The notes under the pieces were generated by a model, which worked only from the letters and a program-made list of their open reading frames with translations, was not told where the DNA came from and searched no databases. Below are positions 22,539-29,260 of a DNA stretch of 36,631 nucleotides, one piece after another. Each line of letters begins with the position of its first letter. Position 1 is the stretch's first letter. Source of the DNA: Candidatus Gemmiger faecavium (GTDB lineage Bacteria; Bacillota; Clostridia; Oscillospirales; Ruminococcaceae); contig DXFO01000050.1 of NCBI GenBank assembly GCA_019114415.1, positions 1-36,631 on the forward strand, given 5' to 3'. The translations under genes and the position numbers were made by a program.

Positions 22539-24245
22539 ATGCGGCCGGATATCGCGGATTTTTATAACGGCGTCAGCACCGGAGCGCCCCGGCTGCTGTG
22601 TCCGGCGCCCTCGGACAGCGGGCAAGGCTGGCTGTTCTGTGTCTACGCCCCCAACGCCCGCCGGGTGCAGGTGCTGGGCGACTGGAACGGCTGGGACCTG
22701 TACTCTGCCGCTGAACTGTCCCGCTGCGAGGACGGGCTCTGGCGGGGCAAGGCCCCCGACGCCCGGGAAGGCCAGCTGTACAAATACAACATTCTCTGTG
22801 CCGACGGCTGCTGGCGGCTGCGCACCGATCCTTTTGCCGCCGGGTATGAGCCTTCCGCCGTGGCGGCGGCCCGGCTGATGCGCCTGCCCTGCCCTCCCCC
22901 GCCATGGAGCCGTCCGGCCGGCCCGGACAGCCCCCTGCGCATTTATGAGCTCCACGCGGGCAGCTGGCGGCGGCACTGGGACGGCCGCTACTATGACTTT
23001 GACGCCCTGGCCGACCGGCTGATCCCCTGGGTGGCGGGACAGGGCTTTACCCACATCGAACTGATGCCCCCTGCCGAATATCCCTTTGACGGCAGCTGGG
23101 GGTATCAGCTGACGGGGTACTTTGCCCCCTCCGCCCGTTTTGGCGGCGCAGAGCGCTTTGTGCATCTGGTGGAGCGCTGCCATGAGGCGGGCGTGGGGGT
23201 GCTGGCAGACTTTGTCCCCGCCCATTTTGCCCCGGACGACGGCGCCCTTGTCTGGTTCGACGGTTCCCCGCTGTACGAGGCCGGGCCAAGCGACTGGGGC
23301 AGCCTTGCCTTTGACCTGGCCAGCGGCCCTGTGCGCAGCTTTTTGCTGAGCGCGGCCTGCCGCTGGGTGGGCGACTACGGCTGCGACGGCCTGCGGGTGG
23401 ACGCGGTGGGCTGGGCTTTGCGGCGCTGGCCCGGCGGGGAGTCCGCCTCCTTTTTCCGGCTGCTCACGTCCACCCTCCACGCCCGGTTCCCCGGGGTGGT
23501 GCTGATTGCGGAGGACAGCCTGCCCGGATGCCCCTCCGCCGCTCCCATAGAGGCCGGCGGCCTGGGCTTTGACTATGTCTGGGAAGCCGCTCCCCTGCGC
23601 GAGCTGGCCGGGACTTTGTCCCGGCCCTTCGGCACCCGGGGCGAGGGCCCCATCCTGGCCCCGGAAGGCGGGCGCTGCATCCAGGCCTTCAGCCACGATG
23701 ACTGCACCCTGCCGGGAGGTGCCCTTTTGCCCCGCATGTACGGCGATCCGGCCCGGCAGTTTGCCCAGGCACGGCTGTTTTTGCTGTACCAGGCCGCCCT
23801 GCCCGGGAAACAGCTGCTTTTTTCCGGCTGCGAGTTCGGGCAGCTGTCCCCCTTTGATCCCGGCCGCGAACCGGACTGGCACTTGCTGGCCGGGGAGGGC
23901 CACCGGGCATTGGCCGATTACTGCGGGGCGCTGGGGCAGTTTTACGCCGCACACCCCGCCCTGTTCTGCCAGGACGGCAGCGCCCGGTGGCAGATCCTGG
24001 CCAACGGGCCGGTGCGGGCATGGCTGCGTTCTGCCCGCGGGGATACGCTGCTGTGCCTGTTCCATCTGGAGCCCCGGGACCGCCCCGGCGTGACGCTGGA
24101 CCTGGGGAAGCACGGTTGGCGGGGCCGGATGCGGGAGGTGTTTGCTTCCGGGGCGGCCCGGCCGCTGCCGCCGGTATGGGTGGAGGACGGACGGCTGACC
24201 CTGGACCTGCCCGGTTTTTGCGCCGCGGTGCTGACCTGGGAATAA
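22539..24245 (+). CDS. Shortened GlgB-like alpha-glucan branching enzyme (GH13)
   Basis: The 568 residues align along GlgB, which is normally 630-730. There is an N-terminal CBM48 (WLFCVYAPNARRVQVLGDWN) and a GH13 barrel opening at IYELHAGSWRRH. Then follow DFVPAHF (region I), DGLRVDAV with nucleophile Asp288 (region II), LIAEDS with acid/base Glu325 (region III) and FSHDD with His386-Asp387 (region IV, SHDE in typical GlgB), plus PGKQLLFSGCEFGQ and DWHLL. The long loop after region II (usually containing YGG and EN) is missing. The catalytic triad is intact, so branching activity on a glucan is likely; a trehalohydrolase-like activity is a weaker option. The ATG at 22539 follows AGGAGGTG by seven bases. 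There are no glycogen genes beside it. Confidence 0.87.
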   Translation: MRPDIADFYNGVSTGAPRLLCPAPSDSGQGWLFCVYAPNARRVQVLGDWNGWDLYSAAELSRCEDGLWRGKAPDAREGQLYKYNILCADGCWRLRTDPFAAGYEPSAVAAARLMRLPCPPPPWSRPAGPDSPLRIYELHAGSWRRHWDGRYYDFDALADRLIPWVAGQGFTHIELMPPAEYPFDGSWGYQLTGYFAPSARFGGAERFVHLVERCHEAGVGVLADFVPAHFAPDDGALVWFDGSPLYEAGPSDWGSLAFDLASGPVRSFLLSAACRWVGDYGCDGLRVDAVGWALRRWPGGESASFFRLLTSTLHARFPGVVLIAEDSLPGCPSAAPIEAGGLGFDYVWEAAPLRELAGTLSRPFGTRGEGPILAPEGGRCIQAFSHDDCTLPGGALLPRMYGDPARQFAQARLFLLYQAALPGKQLLFSGCEFGQLSPFDPGREPDWHLLAGEGHRALADYCGALGQFYAAHPALFCQDGSARWQILANGPVRAWLRSARGDTLLCLFHLEPRDRPGVTLDLGKHGWRGRMREVFASGAARPLPPVWVEDGRLTLDLPGFCAAVLTWE

Positions 24246-24258
24246 ATGCGGACAGTGC

Positions 24259-24286
24259 TTGACATTTCGCACAAAATGACTATACT
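24259..24286 (+). promoter_or_regulatory. σA promoter of the TPP riboswitch-thiT transcript
   Basis: Perfect TTGACA (24259-24264), 16 bases, TATACT (24281-24286). Transcription should start some ten bases before the riboswitch. Confidence 0.88.
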
Positions 24287-24303
24287 GTTTTTGGACATAA
24301 GAA

Positions 24304-24400
24304 CAGGGGCGCTGAGAGTTCTTCTCGGCTGAGATTGGGGCAAATTGCAGCCCCAGGTCGCCTTGAACCTGATCCGGGTAATGCCGGCGTAGGAAGTTTG
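24304..24400 (+). promoter_or_regulatory. TPP riboswitch (THI element)
   Basis: Contains the diagnostic AGGGGCGCTGAGAG core, a second CTGAGA, and the 3' part CTTGAACCTGATCCGGGTAA followed by TGCCGGCGTAGGAA. These are the conserved thi-box sequences that bind thiamine pyrophosphate. The variable P3 arm (GGGGC-AAATTGCA-GCCCC) lies between. It sits between a σA promoter and a terminator upstream of thiT, so TPP binding should turn transcription off. Confidence 0.96.
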
Positions 24401-24428
24401 CGGTATCTTTGCCAGATAGACGACTTTG

Positions 24429-24471
24429 CGCGCCTGCATGTTTTTGTGCAGGCGCGTTTTTCTTTGTTTTT
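24429..24471 (+). terminator. Riboswitch-controlled intrinsic terminator before thiT
   Basis: A perfect 10-bp stem CGCGCCTGCA / TGCAGGCGCG (24429-24438 with 24447-24456) with an 8-base loop is followed by TTTTTCTTTGTTTTT. It stands 28 bases after the TPP aptamer and 33 before thiT: the expression platform. Confidence 0.92.
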
Positions 24472-24503
24472 ATGTACTATGTATCGTTGAAGGAGCGTTT
24501 TTC

Positions 24504-25133
24504 ATGTCTGCCACCTATTCCAAGACCCGTACCCTGGTGGAAGCCGCCCTGATGATCGCCCTGGCCAGCGTTCTGTCCAAAGTGGAGTTCCCGCTGGCCT
24601 GGACCCATGGCGGTTCCGTCACCCTGCTGTCCATGCTGCCCATCATTCTCATGAGCCTGCGCAACGGTCCCAAGTGGGGCTTGGGCACTGCTTTCATTTT
24701 CAGCCTGATCCAGTTTGTCATGGGCATCAACAATCTGGCTTACTGCCAGACGCTCACCGCCCAGATCGGCTGCGTGCTGCTGGACTACCTGCTGGCGTTC
24801 ACCGCCCTGGGCCTGGCCTGCCTGCCGGCCCGCGCCCTCAAGACCAGCGCCGCCGGCGTTGCGGTGGGCACGGTGATGGTCTGCCTGCTGCGTTTCCTGT
24901 GCAGCTTCTTCTCCGGCTACATCGTTTGGAAAGACTACGACTATGCCCTTGAATGGCTGAACAATTTCAGCTGGGCCGCCTGGTTCACCTCCAACCTGGG
25001 CGAGGACGCCCTGTGCTGGTTCTACAGCTTTGCCTACAACTTCAGCTATATGCTGCCCGAAACCATCCTGACGGTAGTGGGCGCACTGCTGCTGTACAAA
25101 GCTGCTCCGCGGATCTTCCGCAAGGCGGACTGA
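24504..25133 (+). CDS. thiT: Thiamine-specific ECF transporter substrate-binding subunit ThiT
   Basis: ThiT is the integral membrane S-component that binds thiamine and works with a shared EcfA-EcfA'-EcfT energising module, not encoded here. The 209 residues have about six hydrophobic helices. The ThiT-type segments are TLVEAALMIALASVLS, the WTHGGSVTLLSMLPIILMS loop, and NFSYMLPETILTVVGALLLY near the end. The preceding TPP riboswitch confirms the substrate. The ATG at 24504 follows AAGGAG by nine bases; an open frame to 24426 would lie within the terminator and is rejected. A terminator follows. Confidence 0.95.
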   Translation: MSATYSKTRTLVEAALMIALASVLSKVEFPLAWTHGGSVTLLSMLPIILMSLRNGPKWGLGTAFIFSLIQFVMGINNLAYCQTLTAQIGCVLLDYLLAFTALGLACLPARALKTSAAGVAVGTVMVCLLRFLCSFFSGYIVWKDYDYALEWLNNFSWAAWFTSNLGEDALCWFYSFAYNFSYMLPETILTVVGALLLYKAAPRIFRKAD

Positions 25134-25161
25134 GCATCCGTCCTTCCATAGCGACCGTTTT

Positions 25162-25198
25162 CGGCGGCACGGCAACCTGTCGTGCCGCCGTTTTTGTT
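25162..25198 (+). terminator. Terminator after thiT
   Basis: CGGCGGCACG (25162-25171) pairs with CGTGCCGCCG (25181-25190), followed by TTTTTGTT; 28 bases after the thiT stop. Confidence 0.92.
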
Positions 25199-25225
25199 GC
25201 AAGGCAGCGCCCGGCGTGCTAAAAT
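25197..25225 (+). promoter_or_regulatory. σA promoter of the 183-residue membrane protein gene
   Basis: TTGCAA (25197-25202), 17 bases, TAAAAT (25220-25225). The -35 overlaps the end of the thiT terminator tract. Confidence 0.65.
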
Positions 25226-25294
25226 GGGCATATTCTCCCCCGCCCGGTTTGCCGTGCGCGGGGTCTGACTGTTTTACGGGAGGTCTTTTCTGTT

Positions 25295-25846
25295 ATGGAT
25301 CTTACGACATTGATCGGCAACATTCCCTCCGCGGTCATCTCGCTGGTGGTGGCGGTGCTGATCTGCTTTATGGGATACCGCCTGCGCAAGGCGGGCATCA
25401 TGCTGGCGGGAGCGCTGCTGGGCTACACCATCACCCACAACATCGCCGTGCGCTACATGGCGCCCTCCACCGCCCTGATTCTTGCCCTGGTCATTGCGGT
25501 GCTGCTGGCCCTGATGTGTTCCTGGCTGTACGACGCGGGCATCTTTGTGCTGTGCGGGGCCTGCGGCGCGCTGTTCGTCTCTTCCCTGCTGGAACAGTTC
25601 GCTCTCATCTGGTGGCTGGAACTGGTCATCCTGTTGGCGGCCTTTATCGCCATCGGTGTCCTGGCGCTGCAGTTCGTGCGGCCGGTGCTCATCATTGTGA
25701 CGGGACTTTCGGGAGCAAGCAGCATTCTGTCCAGCCTGGCCCTGCTGGGCCTGCCTCTGCCGGGCGGCAATGTTCGGCTGGTCTGCGCCCTGGTGCTGGG
25801 TCTTGTGGGTATGGCGGTCCAGTTCACCACCACCCACGGGCGGTAA
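25295..25846 (+). CDS. Small polytopic membrane protein (DUF4203-like), unknown function
   Basis: 183 residues, almost entirely hydrophobic, with about six or seven helices: 10-27, 33-47, 58-78, 80-100, 106-128, 130-150 and 160-176. Helices are short and Gly/Ala-rich, separated by tight turns such as GYRLRKAGIMLAGALLGY. The pattern recalls the DUF4203/TMEM198-type membrane family, but I see no diagnostic motif and assign no function. GGGAGG stands 11 bases before the ATG. It has its own promoter and is closed by a terminator shared with the convergent surface-protein gene. Confidence 0.82.
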   Translation: MDLTTLIGNIPSAVISLVVAVLICFMGYRLRKAGIMLAGALLGYTITHNIAVRYMAPSTALILALVIAVLLALMCSWLYDAGIFVLCGACGALFVSSLLEQFALIWWLELVILLAAFIAIGVLALQFVRPVLIIVTGLSGASSILSSLALLGLPLPGGNVRLVCALVLGLVGMAVQFTTTHGR

Positions 25847-25877
25847 ACATATTCCTCCGTCCATCTGTTAATCCGTA

Positions 25878-25911
25878 AAAAGGGACGCTGCTCTACGGCA
25901 GCGTCCCTTTT
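25878..25911. terminator. Bidirectional terminator
   Basis: A perfect 14-bp stem AAAAGGGACGCTGC / GCAGCGTCCCTTTT with a six-base loop lies between convergent genes (25295-25846 + and 25952-27796 -). Confidence 0.92.
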
Positions 25912-25951
25912 GTTGCATCTTATTCTGTTGACGGAGAAATCTCTGGTGTTT

Positions 25952-27796
25952 TTACCGGCGTTTGGACTTGTACTTCCTGCGGCTGCGGGGCTTTTCCTCC
26001 ATACGGCGGCGGATCAGCACAAAGGCCACCACGGCCGCGCCCGCCGCCAGCACGCCGATGCCCACATACAGCGGCAGACGGCTGGACATTTCCTGTGCTT
26101 CCTCCGCTTTCTGCTGCTCTTCCGGAGAGAGGGTCGCCTCCGGCGTGGCCGAGGGCGTCGGGGTCGGGGTCACGGTCGGCGCAGGCGTCACCCCGATGAT
26201 GGTCCCTGCGGTGGGGTCATCCACCGGTGCGGCTGTGCGGGCCGGCGCAGGGGTGGGGGTTGCCGTCTGGCTCACGGCAGGCGTCGGGGTCGGCGTCGGC
26301 GTGGGCGTGTCGGTCTCCGTCTCCCCCTCCGCCGTCACGGTCTGTGTGGGAGGGGCAGTGGGCGCCGGGGTAGGCGTGGGCAGCGGCTCGGTCACGGTGC
26401 CTTCCGGCAGCGCTCCCACCGAGATCTGCACGCCGCCCTGGCTGCCAAGCGCGGTGACGCTGCTGACATACCAGGCCGTGCCGCCCTCTGCCAGGCGGAT
26501 GGTATGGGAACCGGCGGACAGGCCCTGAATGGTCAGCAGGCCGTTGCCGTCCAGGGTGCCGCGCATCTGCACCCCATCCACATAGACCACCACTACGCAG
26601 TTTGTGACTTTGCCGTCGGTCTGGAGGGTCACGGTATAGTTCCCCGCCGTGACCGGCAGAATGCGCCCGGAAGTTCCCTGCCGTCCCAACAGCAGAGCCA
26701 GGGTCCCGGCGTCACAGGTTTTGGGCAGATCCAACAATGCGCCGTGCAGGGTCAAAAGATCCTCCGCAGGCTGCCAGGTCTCCTCCGTGCCGTTTTCTCC
26801 CAGGGTCGCGGCCTGGGTATCCGCGGGAGCAAAATAGTCGGTGTATTCTTCGGTATCCAGGCCGCATGCCTCCAGCAGGTCGGAAGGCAGGACCAGCGCC
26901 AGGCGGGTCGTCTGGCCGTGCAGGTCCACGGGGGTCTCGCCGTTTTCTCCGGCCAGCCAGGCTTCCCGGACCTGGAAGTCGCCGTCGGTGGTCTGGTAGG
27001 TGAAGCGCAGGCCGCTGACCTGGAAGAAGGCGCCGTAATTCTCATTCTGGGCGGAAGAGGTCCCGGCCAGAGCCATGTTCAGAATATCGTTGAGCTTGTC
27101 CCCCGTGATGACCACGAGAGAGAGGGTCTCATCCTCCAGATACTCGCCCAGGTTGCTTTCGTCCAGCGTCGTACCGGTGGGGACCGTCGTGAGGAAGGAC
27201 GCACCGTCCACCAGAGAGACCAGCGGCAGGCCGTACAGCTCGGTATTCTGCTGCCAGACCGTACTGGACGCCGCTGCGTAGGACATGGCGTCCGCCACCA
27301 GGTCACCGAAGTTGGTCTCCTCCCGGTTGGACACCTGCACCGCGCTGTTCCCCACGCTGACCGAGGCCCACAGCGGGCTGCTCACCGTCAGCTGGCGTTC
27401 GGCCTGCAGATCGCCCGCCGGGTATTTTCCCTTGGGAGAGACCGCGCCGATCATCCAGCTGTCAGGCCAGCTTTCCGCGGTCACAGACTGGGTGCGGTCG
27501 GCATCCTCCGGGGTGGCGTCCTCAGAGGTGGCTGCGTCTTCAGAGGTTGCGGCATCCTCGGCGGTGGCGGCATCCTCCGACGTCTGGGCATCCTCCGAGG
27601 TAGCCGGCTCCTGCTCATCCTCCCCTGCAAAAAAGCGAAGAATGTTCCCCAGGATCGGTACATCCATCAAGGTTTCCAGCACGCTTCCGGCGGGCTGCAC
27701 CGCATACACGGTCTGCGCCGAGACCGGGGCTGCCGCTGCCAGAACAAGGCAGACCGCCAGCACCAGGCTGAGCAGACGGGATCGGATCGGTTTCAT
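25952..27796 (-). CDS. Surface protein with orphan 5'-nucleotidase C-terminal domain
   Basis: A 614-residue secreted, membrane-anchored protein. A signal peptide (1-28, ending APVSAQT) precedes an acidic EDAAT-type repeat (65-100). A domain follows (about 150-300) that matches the 5'-nucleotidase C-terminal fold: NREETNFGDLVADAMSYAA, LVSLVDGASFLTTVPTG (NGGGIR-like position), LVVITGDKLNDILNMAL and FFQVSGLRFTYQ. The metallophosphatase domain that normally precedes it is absent, so catalysis is doubtful. A beta-rich domain (380-450), Thr-Pro linkers (470-550), a C-terminal TM helix (575-597) and a very basic tail (RRRMEEKPRSRRKYKSKRR) complete it. There is no LPXTG motif. The ATG at 27796 follows GGAGGG. 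Confidence 0.85.
   Translation of the reverse strand: MKPIRSRLLSLVLAVCLVLAAAAPVSAQTVYAVQPAGSVLETLMDVPILGNILRFFAGEDEQEPATSEDAQTSEDAATAEDAATSEDAATSEDATPEDADRTQSVTAESWPDSWMIGAVSPKGKYPAGDLQAERQLTVSSPLWASVSVGNSAVQVSNREETNFGDLVADAMSYAAASSTVWQQNTELYGLPLVSLVDGASFLTTVPTGTTLDESNLGEYLEDETLSLVVITGDKLNDILNMALAGTSSAQNENYGAFFQVSGLRFTYQTTDGDFQVREAWLAGENGETPVDLHGQTTRLALVLPSDLLEACGLDTEEYTDYFAPADTQAATLGENGTEETWQPAEDLLTLHGALLDLPKTCDAGTLALLLGRQGTSGRILPVTAGNYTVTLQTDGKVTNCVVVVYVDGVQMRGTLDGNGLLTIQGLSAGSHTIRLAEGGTAWYVSSVTALGSQGGVQISVGALPEGTVTEPLPTPTPAPTAPPTQTVTAEGETETDTPTPTPTPTPAVSQTATPTPAPARTAAPVDDPTAGTIIGVTPAPTVTPTPTPSATPEATLSPEEQQKAEEAQEMSSRLPLYVGIGVLAAGAAVVAFVLIRRRMEEKPRSRRKYKSKRR
27497..27604 (-). repeat. 15-bp tandem repeats encoding EDAAT/S
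   Basis: Seven degenerate five-residue units (SEDAQ, TSEDAA, TAEDAA, TSEDAA, TSEDA, TPEDA) in the surface protein, seen at DNA level as repeated TCCTCNGANGTNGC-type blocks. Highly acidic, directly after the signal peptide region. Confidence 0.75.
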
Positions 27797-27872
27797 AGGG
27801 GTCCCTCCTTTTTTCGGGGCGGCTGCAGCCGTCCCCCTTCCCAATCAAAATGGCACATCCAGTAAGACAAGC

Positions 27873-27948
27873 AAAGGCCGGGGCAGATGCCCCGGCCTTT
27901 GCCGCGGACCGTCCGGGTCCGCGGCGGCAGCCGCAGGCTTGTTGCGGC
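27873..27948 (-). terminator. Cluster of three hairpins after the lipoprotein gene
   Basis: AAAGGCCGGGGCA (27873-27885) pairs with TGCCCCGGCCTTT (27888-27900). GCCGCGGACC (27901-27910) pairs with GGTCCGCGGC (27916-27925). GCCGCA (27930-27935) pairs with TGCGGC (27943-27948). All lie between the lipoprotein stop and the surface-protein gene. Only weak T runs follow on the reverse strand, but the stems are strong, so termination or 3'-end protection is likely. Confidence 0.55.
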
Positions 27949-27980
27949 TCCGCATTTTGTCATTCAGATTATGCCGAAGT

Positions 27981-29126
27981 TCAGACTTCGCGCTTGATGT
28001 TGGACGCCTTGTAGGTGTTCATGGCGCCCTCGTCCAGCTGATGCTCCATGGCTGCGCCTTCCGCGTACAGTTCGTCCATGAAGGCGTCGCTCTTCATTTC
28101 GCCCAGCAGATCGTAGGTCTCTTTATAGGTGGACAGGCTGCCCTGTTTCAGCGGCTCGACCTTGCGGACCAGCGCGATGGCAGTGCCCAGGTTGACTTTG
28201 ACCCAGTTGCCGTAACCAGCCTCGTCCAGGGCGTCGGTCAGCAGATTGCCGCCCTCGCCGTCGTCATAGCTGGACAGGTTGGAGGGGGTGTACAGCTGAG
28301 AACCAATGTAGTAGACCGACTGGGAAGCATCGAAGTCGGTGGAACCCATCACTTCCATGACCTGGGGCAGGTATTCGGATGCAGCCATGTACATGGAGGA
28401 GTAGGCATCGGTGGAATCCACATCCGCGGACGCGCTGGCCTGCAGATCACTCAGGCACTGGTCGGCAATGGCATCGATGGCCGCTGCCTGTTCGCTGGAA
28501 GCAAAGCTGTAGGTGCTGTAATCCACCAGGGGCAGGTAGACGCTGTCAATGTAGCGGCATTCTTCCTGCAGGAAGGTCTCGTACTCCGCATCGGTCACAG
28601 GCTGCTGGCCGTTTTCGCCGTAGATCATTTCCATGCAGACCTGGGCTTTCTGGGCGTTGAGGAGGTACTTCTCCAGGGTATCCTTGGAGATGCCGTTGGC
28701 CTCGTACAGATCGCCGTTGGACTCCCACATGGAATCGGCACTCTCAGCAGCCTCGGCGGTGGCGGCGTCCTCCAGGGTAGCGCCCAGCTCGTCGAACTTG
28801 GCTTCCACTGCGGCGTAGTATTCAATGGTACGCAGGGTCAGGCGGGAGATGTAGTCGGCGCCGTCGGTGGTGACTTCCTCGTCGCCGATGGTGCCGGTGA
28901 CGTCGGCCTTGAGCACGGCGGAGACATCATTGGAAGTCTCACCGGTGGCAAGGTCGGCATTGGAAGCAGCGGTGCTGTAGGCATTGTACTGTGCCAGCAG
29001 ATAAATGCCGGCCGGGATCTCAACGCCGCCGATGCTGCCGACGGTGGCCGGGGTGGTGATGTTACAGCCCGCGACGCCGAGCAGCATGGCCAGCGCCAGA
29101 CCCAGGCTGATGAATTTCTTCTTCAT
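27981..29126 (-). CDS. SurA/PrsA-like lipoprotein without a PPIase domain
   Basis: A 381-residue lipoprotein. The signal peptide MKKKFISLGLALAMLLGVAGC has a lipobox (GVAGC) with the lipidated Cys21. The mature part begins with a SurA_N-like strand and helix (VGSIGGVEIPAGIYLLAQYNAY) and is otherwise helical and acidic, with EYETFLQEECRYIDSVYLPL around 190-210. I see no parvulin-type isomerase domain where PrsA has one. The fold suggests an extracytoplasmic chaperone; this is inference. GGAG lies 14 bases before the ATG, longer than usual. It has its own promoter at 29184-29212 after mfd. Confidence 0.82.
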   Translation of the reverse strand: MKKKFISLGLALAMLLGVAGCNITTPATVGSIGGVEIPAGIYLLAQYNAYSTAASNADLATGETSNDVSAVLKADVTGTIGDEEVTTDGADYISRLTLRTIEYYAAVEAKFDELGATLEDAATAEAAESADSMWESNGDLYEANGISKDTLEKYLLNAQKAQVCMEMIYGENGQQPVTDAEYETFLQEECRYIDSVYLPLVDYSTYSFASSEQAAAIDAIADQCLSDLQASASADVDSTDAYSSMYMAASEYLPQVMEVMGSTDFDASQSVYYIGSQLYTPSNLSSYDDGEGGNLLTDALDEAGYGNWVKVNLGTAIALVRKVEPLKQGSLSTYKETYDLLGEMKSDAFMDELYAEGAAMEHQLDEGAMNTYKASNIKREV

Positions 29127-29183
29127 GGATGTGGGTTCTCTCCTTTATATAGCTTTCGATGCGAAAACGCATGATATAAAGCC

Positions 29184-29212
29184 ATTATAGCTTTTTTGCC
29201 GGGGCATTTCAA
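29184..29212 (-). promoter_or_regulatory. σA promoter of the lipoprotein gene
   Basis: Reverse strand TTGAAA (29207-29212), 17 bases, perfect TATAAT (29184-29189), about 58 bases before the start. Confidence 0.8.
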
Positions 29213-29260
29213 GCCGGACGCTGCGGCGGGATGTGTAAATTGTGTGGCAGAACCGCCCCT

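Noticed and set aside
21921..24272. A 783-codon open frame on the - strand
   Set aside because: It is antisense to the GlgB-like gene and out of frame across the DUF3810 gene; its translation has no recognisable domain.
24426..24503. An N-terminal extension of ThiT
   Set aside because: The extra codons lie in the riboswitch terminator. The start at 24504 has a proper ribosome binding site and matches family length.
25910..27865. A 651-codon open frame on the + strand
   Set aside because: It mirrors the surface-protein gene, whose reverse-strand product has a signal peptide, a known domain and a TM anchor.
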